NCBI RefSeq assembly: GCF_001938565.1
Contig: NZ_MSYM01000017.1
Span: forward strand, 214,952-278,951
Direction: 5' to 3'
Length of the DNA stretch: 64,000 nucleotides
Origin: Rhodoferax antarcticus ANT.BR
GTDB lineage: Bacteria; Pseudomonadota; Gammaproteobacteria; Burkholderiales; Burkholderiaceae_C
In this document: positions 30,632 to 38,339 of the stretch, piece after piece
How positions within the stretch are numbered: position 1 is the first letter of the stretch
How the letters are laid out: the number at the start of each line of letters is the position of its first letter
Program-made: the position numbers and the translations under genes
Notes under the pieces: model-generated
Databases searched by the model: none
Seen by the model: the letters and a program-made list of their open reading frames with translations, nothing else
Told to the model about the DNA's origin: nothing

Positions 30632-30707
30632 GCGCAGTGGCCGGATTTGGCGGGCGACAATTTCTGGTACCCCAGTATGCGGAGCCCGCCAAATCCGGCC
30701 GCTGTGC
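30632..30707 (+). repeat. Long hairpin B between parE and parC
   Basis: GGCCGGATTTGGCGGGC at 30639-30655 pairs perfectly with GCCCGCCAAATCCGGCC at 30684-30700, extended outward by about 7 more pairs including wobbles. The 28-base loop is nearly that of hairpin A, which lies in opposite orientation 146 bases away. No gene is visible between the two. Confidence 0.88.
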
Positions 30708-30806
30708 AGCGCACACCAAAACCGTACCCAAGCGTTCCAGCAGCTCAAGCAACGCGAAAAGCACCACCCTCTCAAACATCAAACGCCACCCAGCCAAAAC
30801 AAAATT

Positions 30807-30868
30807 TCATATAAGAAATAAGCCTCTAGCCCTTATGCAATAAGCGCAAGCAGCTATAAAAATAGAAG
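30807..30868 (+). repeat. Dispersed TCTAGCCCTTAT repeat, copy 3
   Basis: Contains CCTCTAGCCCTTATGCAATA, AGCGC and AGCTATAAAAAT. It ends at the parE stop codon. With hairpins A and B it makes up most of the recognisable content of the 578-base parE-parC gap; the rest shows nothing I can name. Confidence 0.8.
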
Positions 30869-32839
30869 CTAAATATCCACCTCTACTGAATCCCCATGCA
30901 GTTCCATCAACTCGCGCCGGGCAGCGGCTTCCCCCTTGCCCATCAGTTTGGTCATCAGCGCCGAGGTCTGCGCAAAATCTATCGCACCCAAGTGCACTGG
31001 CAGCAAACGGCGGGTGTCGGGGTTCAGCGTGGTGTCCCACAACTGCTCGGCGTTCATCTCACCCAGGCCCTTGAAGCGGCTGATGCTCCAGGCGCCCTCG
31101 CGCACACCTTCCTTGCGCAGTTTGTCCAGAATCGCCGTCAACTCACCGTCATCCAGCGCATAGGCCTTGGACGCGGGCTTCTTGCCACGCGCCGGCGCGT
31201 CCACCCGAAACAGCGGCGGACGCGCCACAAAAATGTGCCCCGCATCCACCAGCTTGGGAAAGTGTTTGAAAAATAGCGTGAGCAGCAGCACCTGAATGTG
31301 CGAGCCATCCACATCAGCATCACTCAGGATACAAATCTTGCCGTAACGCAGGCCGCTCAGGTCGGGCGTGTCATTGGGGCCATGCGGGTCCACACCGATA
31401 GCCACAGAAATATCGTGAATTTCGTTGTTGGCAAACAGCCGGTCGCGCTCGACCTCCCAGGTGTTGAGCACTTTGCCGCGCAACGGCAGCACCGCCTGGC
31501 TTTCCTTGTTGCGACCCATCTTGGCGCTGCCACCGGCGGAGTCGCCTTCTACCAGAAACACCTCGTTCTCGGTGATGTCGCGGCTTTCGCAGTCGGTCAG
31601 CTTGCCTGGCAACACCGCCACACCCGAGCCCTTGCGCTTTTCGACCTTCTGGCCGGCTTTCTGACGGCTTTGCGCGGCTTTGATAGCGAGTTCGGCCAGT
31701 TTTTTGCCGTGCTCCACGTTCTGGTTCAGCCACAACTCCAGCGCTGGGCGCACAAAGCTCGACACCAGCCGCACCGCGTCACGCGAATTGAGGCGCTCCT
31801 TGATCTGGCCCTGAAACTGCGGGTCCAGCACCTTGGTGGACAGCACATAGCTGGCGCGCGCAAACACATCATCGGGCAACAGCTTGACGCCTTTGGGCAG
31901 CAGCGAATGGAGTTCCACAAAACTTTTCACCGCCGTAAACAGCCCGTCACGCAGACCGGACTCATGCGTGCCGCCCGCGGTGGTGGGAATCAGGTTGACA
32001 TAGCTTTCCCGCACTGGCTGGCCGTCTTCGGTGAAGGCCACGCACCAGGCAGCGCCTTCTCCGTCGGCAAAACTGTCGTGCTGGGCATCGGCAAAACCTT
32101 CGCCTTCCAGCACCGGAATGATCGGCTCACCCGCCAGGGTTTGCGTCAGGTAGTCACGCAGGCCGCCCTTGAACACCCAGGTTTGGGCTTCTTTGGTCTT
32201 TTCCTGTAGCAGCGACACCGTCACACCAGGCATCAGCACCGCCTTGCTGCGCAGCAGGTGTTCCAAATGGGCCATCGGCAAGGTCATCGACTCGAAATAT
32301 TTGGCGTCTGGCCAGACGCGCACCAGCGTGCCGCTACGGCGCTCGCCGTCGCCTGCAGGGCGCACGGTCAGGGGCTCAATCACATCACCGCCCGAAAACA
32401 CCAGCCGCGCCACCTGGTTTTCACGGTAAGTGGTGGCTTCGAGCCGGGTGCTCAACGCGTTGGTCACACTCACACCCACGCCATGCAAGCCGCCAGAAAA
32501 GCTGTAGGCACCGCCCTTGCCCTTGTCAAACTTGCCACCGGCGTGCAACTGGGTAAACACCAGTTCGATCACCGGCGCGTTCTCGGTCGGGTGCAGGCCA
32601 AACGGGATGCCGCGGCCATCGTCTTCGATGCTGACTGAGCCATCAACGTGCACCGTCACCTTGATTTTTTTGCCATGACCAGCCAGGGCTTCATCGGCGG
32701 CGTTGTCGAGCACTTCCTGGATGATGTGCATCGGGTTATCAGTGCGGGTGTACATGCCCGGGCGCTGTTTGACGGGCTCCAGCCCTTTCAACACGCGGAT
32801 CGAGCCTTCAGAGTATTCGAGATTGGGTTTGGTTGCCAT
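30869..32839 (-). CDS. parE: DNA topoisomerase IV subunit B
   Basis: ATPase subunit of topoisomerase IV. 656 residues with the GHKL ATP site (EVLDNAADEALAGHGKKIKV, IEDDGRGIPFGLHPTE, GGLHGVGVSVTNALST), the transducer domain and the TOPRIM domain (FLVEGDSAGGSAKMGRNKES, SDADVDGSHIQVLLLTLFF). PLRGKVLNTWEVERDRLF and the size mark it as ParE rather than the longer GyrB. First of the parE-parC pair; its start lies 168 bases from the divergent MFS gene. Confidence 0.95.
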   Translation of the reverse strand: MATKPNLEYSEGSIRVLKGLEPVKQRPGMYTRTDNPMHIIQEVLDNAADEALAGHGKKIKVTVHVDGSVSIEDDGRGIPFGLHPTENAPVIELVFTQLHAGGKFDKGKGGAYSFSGGLHGVGVSVTNALSTRLEATTYRENQVARLVFSGGDVIEPLTVRPAGDGERRSGTLVRVWPDAKYFESMTLPMAHLEHLLRSKAVLMPGVTVSLLQEKTKEAQTWVFKGGLRDYLTQTLAGEPIIPVLEGEGFADAQHDSFADGEGAAWCVAFTEDGQPVRESYVNLIPTTAGGTHESGLRDGLFTAVKSFVELHSLLPKGVKLLPDDVFARASYVLSTKVLDPQFQGQIKERLNSRDAVRLVSSFVRPALELWLNQNVEHGKKLAELAIKAAQSRQKAGQKVEKRKGSGVAVLPGKLTDCESRDITENEVFLVEGDSAGGSAKMGRNKESQAVLPLRGKVLNTWEVERDRLFANNEIHDISVAIGVDPHGPNDTPDLSGLRYGKICILSDADVDGSHIQVLLLTLFFKHFPKLVDAGHIFVARPPLFRVDAPARGKKPASKAYALDDGELTAILDKLRKEGVREGAWSISRFKGLGEMNAEQLWDTTLNPDTRRLLPVHLGAIDFAQTSALMTKLMGKGEAAARRELMELHGDSVEVDI

Positions 32840-33007
32840 GGCGGGCGATTGTAGTGACGGGCCGCTTTTTCACTGGATGCAACCCCAGTTAACCAAAGAA
32901 AATAGGCGTGCCAGCCAGCTCGGAGCCGCCCAACCATCCCTGCAAACACCGTCCTGATCACCATCCCTTGCTGCAAAACTTGTGTGCTGATTCGCTATAT
33001 TCGCACC

Positions 33008-34228
33008 ATGCCTCTTAGCGCCCGAAAACTCTCTTTAAACCAGATTCTGATCTGCAGTGCCGCCATCGTGACCGTCTCTATGGGCATTCGCCACGGTTTT
33101 GGCTTGTGGCTGCAGCCCATCACCCAAGACCAAGACTGGAGCCGCGAAACCTTTGCCTTTGCCCTGGCATTACAGAATCTGACTTGGGGGATTGCGGGCA
33201 TTTTTGCCGGCATGTTGGCGGATCGCTTTGGCGCGTTTCGGGTGATTGTGACCGGCACGGTTTTTTACGCGCTGGGGTTGGTAGGCATGGCCTACGCCAC
33301 TACAGCTTTTGGGTTCGCCCTCACCGCTGGGGTGCTGATCGGACTGGCGCAAGCGGGCACCACCTATGCCATTGTGTACGGCGTGATTGGCCGTAATGTG
33401 CCCGCCAGCAAGCGCTCCTGGGCTATGGGCATTGCGGCTGCGGCAGGCTCGTTTGGCCAGTTTCTGATGGTGCCCACCGAGGGTTTTCTGATTGACCGTC
33501 TGGGCTGGCAAGAGGCGCTGGTGGCACTGGCGCTGGGTGCGCTGCTGATGGCGCCGCTGGCCTGGTGGCTGCGCGAGCCTGATTTCAGAGGCGGTGCCGG
33601 GCACTTTCGCGAGCAGTCCATCATGCAGGCGCTGCGCGAGGCCCTTGGCTACCGCAGTTTTCAGTTGCTGATGGCGGGCTATTTTGTTTGCGGCTTTCAG
33701 GTGGTGTTCATCGGCGTGCACATGCCCAGCTACCTGAAAGACCACGGTCTGTCACCCCAGGTGGCGAGCTATTCACTGGCGCTGATTGGGCTGTTCAACG
33801 TGTTTGGCACTTACATTGCAGGCACTCTGGGGCAGCGCCTGCCGAAGAAAAACATTCTGGCGTTCATTTACTTCACCCGTGCGGTGGTGATCAGCGTCTT
33901 TTTGCTGGTGCCACTGTCGCCGGTGAGCGTCTACGTCTTCTCAGCGGTGATGGGCTTGCTGTGGCTGTCAACCGTCCCACTCACCAATGCGGCAGTGGCG
34001 CAAATATTCGGCGTAGCGCATTTGTCGATGCTTGGCGGGTTTGTGTTTTTCGGCCACCAGGTCGGCTCATTTCTTGGGGTCTGGCTGGGCGGTGTGCTGT
34101 ATGACCGCACCGGCAGTTACGACATCGTCTGGTACATCGCCATCGCCTTGGGTGTGCTGGCGGCGCTGCTGAACTTGCCGATCAAAGAGGCTGCCATTTT
34201 CCGCAGCCCGGCACCCCAGGCTGCCTGA
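33008..34228 (+). CDS. Major facilitator superfamily transporter
   Basis: 406-residue inner-membrane carrier with about 12 hydrophobic helices, starting MPLSARKLSLNQILICSAA. Family hints: SMGIRHGFGLWLQPITQDQD in the first helix and GMLADRFGAFRVIVTG (the MFS loop 2-3 motif). These resemble the oxalate/formate- and monocarboxylate-type MFS group. The substrate cannot be set from sequence. The gene is divergent from parE; downstream are a small membrane peptide and a methyltransferase on the same strand. Confidence 0.85.
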   Translation: MPLSARKLSLNQILICSAAIVTVSMGIRHGFGLWLQPITQDQDWSRETFAFALALQNLTWGIAGIFAGMLADRFGAFRVIVTGTVFYALGLVGMAYATTAFGFALTAGVLIGLAQAGTTYAIVYGVIGRNVPASKRSWAMGIAAAAGSFGQFLMVPTEGFLIDRLGWQEALVALALGALLMAPLAWWLREPDFRGGAGHFREQSIMQALREALGYRSFQLLMAGYFVCGFQVVFIGVHMPSYLKDHGLSPQVASYSLALIGLFNVFGTYIAGTLGQRLPKKNILAFIYFTRAVVISVFLLVPLSPVSVYVFSAVMGLLWLSTVPLTNAAVAQIFGVAHLSMLGGFVFFGHQVGSFLGVWLGGVLYDRTGSYDIVWYIAIALGVLAALLNLPIKEAAIFRSPAPQAA

Positions 34229-34241
34229 AAGCACTGTGTTC

Positions 34242-34367
34242 ATGCGCATTTTCACCAAACTCATGCTGACGGCCGCCGCCCTAGGGGTGCTGGCTGCGGT
34301 GTTCAGTTTTTACGGGCATGGCGATTTTGTGATGAGCATGGCCAACCAGGTGTGGGGCTGCTTTTGA
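34242..34367 (+). CDS. 41-residue single-pass membrane peptide
   Basis: ATG at 34242 opens a 41-codon frame, MRIFTKLMLTAAALGVLAAV then [21 protein letters not shown]. It has one hydrophobic helix with a short basic N-terminus, predicting an inner-membrane anchor with a small outer tail. It lies 13 bases after the MFS stop and overlaps the start of the methyltransferase, suggesting translational coupling. I do not know its function. Confidence 0.55.
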   Translation: MRIFTKLMLTAAALGVLAAVFSFYGHGDFVMSMANQVWGCF

Positions 34368-35056
34368 GCGGCGCACGCGAACCCTCAGCCTGGGTCAGGC
34401 GCTGGTCGCATCTGGTCAAAGCGGGCAGCAGCGTGCTGGATGTGGCCTGCGGCTCGGGGCGGCACATGGCTTGGTTTGCTGGGCTCGGCTGCCAAGTCAC
34501 CGGGCTGGACAGCTCCCCGGAGGCTGTCGTTGCCGCCAGCGCTTACGGCACTTGCCTGAAAGCAGACATCGAAAACGCCGCCTGGCCGCTGTTGGACGCG
34601 GGTCAGCCCAGGAAATTTGATGTCGTCGTCGTCACCAACTACCTGTGGCGGCCGCTGTTTCCGACCTTGCTGGCCAGTCTGGCACCCGGTGGTTTGCTGC
34701 TGTATGAAACCTTTGCCATGGGCAACGAGACACTGGGAAAGCCGACGCGACCCGACTTTTTGCTGCAACCTGGCGAACTGCTGCGTGTCTGCGCCGGTCT
34801 GGAGGTGGTGGCGTATGAAGCCGGTTTTTTGTCGAATCCGGCGCGCGTTGTTCAGCGCATTGGCGCTGCAAGCCCCTTAATAGCGTTCGCCCCTCACTCG
34901 CTAGAATATCGGGCTAACCCTGGAGCCAGCGCACAAGATGACCTCTCTGACCCGCCCCATTACCGGCAGCATTGTTGCCCTGATCACCCCAATGTTGCCC
35001 AGCGGCGACGTGGATTACCCGGCATTGCGACAATTCATCGACTGGCACATCACTGA
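34352..35056 (+). CDS. SAM-dependent methyltransferase, probably with a disturbed 3' end
   Basis: Class I methyltransferase with [20 protein letters not shown] (SAM-binding glycine loop), [31 protein letters not shown] and [15 protein letters not shown]. The start is GTG at 34352 or TTG at 34364, both overlapping the small peptide gene. The frame runs 119 bases into dapA with a tail ([20 protein letters not shown]) unlike such enzymes. In the neighbouring frame tandem stops TAA-TAG at 34878-34883 would end the protein as QRIALQAP, so one extra base near 34862 is likely. Substrate unknown. Confidence 0.75.
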   Translation: MGLLLSGAREPSAWVRRWSHLVKAGSSVLDVACGSGRHMAWFAGLGCQVTGLDSSPEAVVAASAYGTCLKADIENAAWPLLDAGQPRKFDVVVVTNYLWRPLFPTLLASLAPGGLLLYETFAMGNETLGKPTRPDFLLQPGELLRVCAGLEVVAYEAGFLSNPARVVQRIGAASPLIAFAPHSLEYRANPGASAQDDLSDPPHYRQHCCPDHPNVAQRRRGLPGIATIHRLAHH

Positions 35057-35831
35057 GGGCACCGATTGCATTGGTGTGGTCGGCACCACAGGCGAGTCAC
35101 CCACCGTCAGCATTGAAGAAAACTGCGAAGTGATCCGCGTGTCTGTCGAGCAAGCCGCTGGCCGGGTGCCAATCATGGCCGGCTGCGGCTCCAACTGCAC
35201 TGCCGAAGCCATCAAGCTGGCGGGTTTTGCCAAAAAAGTCGGTGCCGACTGCCAGCTGCAGGTGGTGCCTTACTACAACAAGCCCACGCAAGAAGGCCAG
35301 TACCAGCACTTCAAAACCATCGCCGAGGCGGTGGACCTGCCGATGGTGTTGTACAACGTGCCGGGACGCTCAGTGGCCGACATGGCAGTGGAAACCGCGC
35401 TGCGGTTGGCGCAACTTCCCGGTGTGATCGGCATCAAGGAAGCCACCGGTGATATCGCCCGTGCCCAGTGGCTGATTCGCGAAGCGCCTGAGGGCTTTGC
35501 CATCTACTCTGGCGATGACCCCACCGCCGTGGCGCTGATGCTGTGCGGCGGCCAGGGCAATATCAGCGTCACCGCCAACGTGGCCCCGCGCCTGATGCAC
35601 GATCTCTGCATGGCTGCCATTGCGGGCGATGTCAAACGCGCCATGGAACTTCAGTTCAAGCTGATGCCGCTGCACAAAAATCTCTTTGTAGAAGCCAACC
35701 CGATTCCCGTGAAATGGGCTGCCAGCCGACTGGGTCTGTGCGGCCCAAGCTTGCGCCTGCCCATGACCGAACTGACCCCCGCCAACCAGTCGCTGGTAGA
35801 AGCGGCCCTACACGACGTGGGCTTGCTGTAA
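34938..35831 (+). CDS. dapA: 4-hydroxy-tetrahydrodipicolinate synthase
   Basis: First committed enzyme of lysine and meso-diaminopimelate synthesis, condensing pyruvate with aspartate semialdehyde. 297-residue TIM barrel with [40 protein letters not shown] and the Schiff-base lysine in [13 protein letters not shown]. Its start lies inside the apparent tail of the methyltransferase, supporting a shorter methyltransferase. bamC follows, as in other proteobacteria. Confidence 0.97.
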   Translation: MTSLTRPITGSIVALITPMLPSGDVDYPALRQFIDWHITEGTDCIGVVGTTGESPTVSIEENCEVIRVSVEQAAGRVPIMAGCGSNCTAEAIKLAGFAKKVGADCQLQVVPYYNKPTQEGQYQHFKTIAEAVDLPMVLYNVPGRSVADMAVETALRLAQLPGVIGIKEATGDIARAQWLIREAPEGFAIYSGDDPTAVALMLCGGQGNISVTANVAPRLMHDLCMAAIAGDVKRAMELQFKLMPLHKNLFVEANPIPVKWAASRLGLCGPSLRLPMTELTPANQSLVEAALHDVGLL

Positions 35832-35868
35832 GCCCCACCCGCTGAACTCTTTTACTGAAGGACTTTTT

Positions 35869-36954
35869 GTGAACCATTCCCCCAAATTTGCGTTGCTTGG
35901 CCTGACCCTTGCGATGAGCGCCTGCACCGTGCTGCAGACTGACAAGGTGGACTACAAAAGCGCAGCGGTGAAGGCGCCGACGCTGGAAGTGCCGCCAGAC
36001 CTGACCCAGCTCGCCAAAAACACCCGCTACAACACGCCGGGTGCTGCGGTCACAGCGTCAAGCTTCCAGATTGGACAAACCACCGCGCAAGTGGCACCCA
36101 CGGCCACCGCGTCGCTGGGCGATGTGCGCATTGAGCGTGCGGGCAACACCCGCTGGCTGGTGGTCAGCCGCCCGGCTGACAAGCTCTGGGAGCCGGTCAA
36201 AGAATTCTGGCAAGACAACGGTTTTCTGTTGGCCATGGACCAGCAGAGCCTGGGCATCATGGAAACCGACTGGGCCGAAAACCGCGCCAAAATTCCGCAG
36301 GATTTTGTCCGCGCCACGCTGGGCAAGGTGTTTGACTCGCTGTATTCCACCGGTGAGCGCGACAAGTTTCGCACCCGCCTGGAGCGCGGTGCCGATGGCA
36401 GCACTGAGATTTTCATCAGCCACCGCGGCATGATCGAGGTCTATGACAGCAAGGAAGAAGACCGCACCGTCTGGCAGCCCCGCGCTGCTGACCCCGAGCT
36501 GGAGGCGGAGTTTTTGCGACGTCTGATGGTCAAGCTCGGTGTCTCGCAAGAGCAGTCCAAAGCGCTGGTGGCCGCCGGAGTGACCAAGGTAACGACCCAG
36601 GTTGCGACCCAGGGTGGCCAGCCGGTGATTCAGCTGGCCGACGGCTTTGACCGCGCTTGGCGGCGGGTCGGCCTGTCGCTGGACCGCACCAACTTCACCG
36701 TGGAAGACCGCGACCGCAGCAAAGGCATCTACTTTGTGCGCTATGTCGCGCCCAACGCCGACAAGGCTGAACCAGGCTTTTTAAGCAAGCTGTTCAGCCG
36801 TTCCAAGCCCGATGCTAAACCGCAAAAGTACCGGGTGTCAGTGGTCGCTGTAGACAACGCTGCCACCGTGTCGGTGCAAAACGCTGACGGCACGGCGGCA
36901 AACCCAGCCGATGCCCAGCGCATCATCAAAGTGCTGGCTGAAGACCTGAAGTAA
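35869..36954 (+). CDS. bamC: Outer membrane assembly lipoprotein BamC
   Basis: Accessory lipoprotein of the Bam complex. 361 residues with a GTG start, a signal peptide and lipobox LAMSAC (mature Cys near residue 19), then the unstructured BamC lasso (VDYKSAAVKAPTLEVPPDLT) and two helix-grip domains (RNTRWLVVSRPADKLWEPVK-like region, and RRVGLSLDRTNFTVEDRDRS, KGIYFVRYV). The dapA-bamC order matches other proteobacteria and supports the call. A terminator follows. Confidence 0.93.
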   Translation: MNHSPKFALLGLTLAMSACTVLQTDKVDYKSAAVKAPTLEVPPDLTQLAKNTRYNTPGAAVTASSFQIGQTTAQVAPTATASLGDVRIERAGNTRWLVVSRPADKLWEPVKEFWQDNGFLLAMDQQSLGIMETDWAENRAKIPQDFVRATLGKVFDSLYSTGERDKFRTRLERGADGSTEIFISHRGMIEVYDSKEEDRTVWQPRAADPELEAEFLRRLMVKLGVSQEQSKALVAAGVTKVTTQVATQGGQPVIQLADGFDRAWRRVGLSLDRTNFTVEDRDRSKGIYFVRYVAPNADKAEPGFLSKLFSRSKPDAKPQKYRVSVVAVDNAATVSVQNADGTAANPADAQRIIKVLAEDLK

Positions 36955-36968
36955 ACCGCTTTGACGAT

Positions 36969-37000
36969 GCCACCTGCTGGATTCTGGCAGGTGGCTTTTT
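36969..37000 (+). terminator. Intrinsic terminator after bamC
   Basis: GCCACCTGC-TGGATTCTG-GCAGGTGGC followed by TTTTT, 14 bases past the bamC stop. It closes the dapA-bamC unit. Confidence 0.85.
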
Positions 37001-37012
37001 ATGGTCAAATCA

Positions 37013-37058
37013 GGCTCTAGCCCTTATAAATTAATGGCTATAAGCTATTTACTTTGTA
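37013..37058 (+). repeat. Dispersed TCTAGCCCTTAT repeat, copy 4
   Basis: GCTCTAGCCCTTATAAATTA, then ATGGCTATAAGCTATTTAC. It overlaps the 3' end of the dehydrogenase pseudogene: the last residues (ELLQSK) and the stop codon fall within the repeat. Confidence 0.8.
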
Positions 37059-38139
37059 GTAATTCGGTGCTGGCCTGACCCAGGTCTTGCGTGCTGGCGG
37101 TGCCAACCAGGTCCGCAGCGCGTGGCGCACCACTGCAAGGTTGCGGCACCTGCTTGATCGGTTGCAGCATCGCGTCGTGCGCGGCGCGGTAACCCAAAAG
37201 GGCCAGCATCATCGCTGCGCTCCAGATCTGCCCAATCGGGTTTGCTATTGATTGGCTAGCAACGTCGGGCCCGTAGCCGTAGACCGGCTCAAACAGCGAC
37301 GGAAACTTGCGCTCGGGGTTGAGGTTGGCGCTGGGCGCAATGGCAATCGTGCCTGTGCAAGCCGGGCCCAGGTCACTCAGGCTGTCGCCAAACAGGTTGC
37401 TGCCGACCACCACATCAAAAAAATCCGACCACTGCACAAAATGCGCGGTCAGGATGTCCATGTGAAATTTGTCGACTGTGACCTCGGGGTAACGCTTGGC
37501 CATCTCGCTCACGCGTTCGTCCCAGTACGGCATGGTGATGGCGATGCCGTTGGACTTGGTGGCGCTGGTGAGATGCTTTTTAGGGCGCGACTGCGCCAAC
37601 TCAAACGCAAATTTCAGCACCCGGTCCACGCTAACGCGGGACATCACCGTCTACTGCACGACTAATTCGCGCTCGGTACCGGCGTACATGCGCCCGCCAA
37701 TGCTGGAGTATTCGCCTTCGGTGTTTTCGCGCACGATCACCATATCGATCTCGCCAGGTTGACGGGCACTTCCATCAAGGCGCACCACCGGGCAGGTGAT
37801 GCCCGGCATCAGCCGCGCCGGGCGCAGGTTCACATACTGGTGAAACTCACGGCGGAACTGCAGCAGCGACCCCCACAGCGACACGTGGTGTGGCGACTTC
37901 TCCGGCCAACCGATCGCGCCGAAATAGATGGCATCGTGCGCGCCTATCAACTCTTTCCAGTTGTCGGGCAGCATCTTGCCGTGTCGTTCGAAATAATCCC
38001 AGCTGGAAAAATAGAAGTGATCGAATTGCAGACCGATATTGAACTTGCTGGCCACCGCTTCAAGCACCCGCATACCCCCGAGCATGACTTCTTTGCCGAT
38101 ACCGTCACCGGTGATGACTGCGATCGTGTGGCTACTCAT
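37045..38139 (-). pseudogene. Tartrate/isopropylmalate-type dehydrogenase, broken by an in-frame TAG
   Basis: NAD-dependent beta-decarboxylating dehydrogenase, closest by eye to tartrate dehydrogenase/decarboxylase (TtuC). It starts MSSHTIAVITGDGIGKEVML and has VNLRPARLMPGITCPV and IVRENTEGEYSSIGGRMYAG. After ERELVVQ comes TAG at 37651-37653, then the same frame continues VMSRVSVDRVLKFAFELA, KSNGIAITMPYWDERV and VVGSNLFGDSLSDLGPACTG. The family normally has Q here, so one CAG-to-TAG change explains it. Full length would be about 364 residues. It lies next to the inserted helicase, consistent with decay or loss of selection. Confidence 0.82.
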
Positions 38140-38339
38140 ATTTTCACCTTGTTGAAGGTCGAAATCATGATTGTCTATCGACGCGGCTCTCTGAACAATC
38201 AAGTCACAATGAACTTTTCCAAATGGATACCCATGGTCCATGGGCGACCAGCACAAGGGGGCAAATGGAAGCTGGCGGTATCACACGGCGGCAAGCAGCG
38301 AGCCCAACAAACTTCTCCAACGAACACGAAGATGCATTT

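Noticed and set aside
27888..32839. Reading parE/parC as gyrB/gyrA.
   Set aside because: ParE length (656), the parE-parC order and the lack of a GyrA box favour topoisomerase IV.
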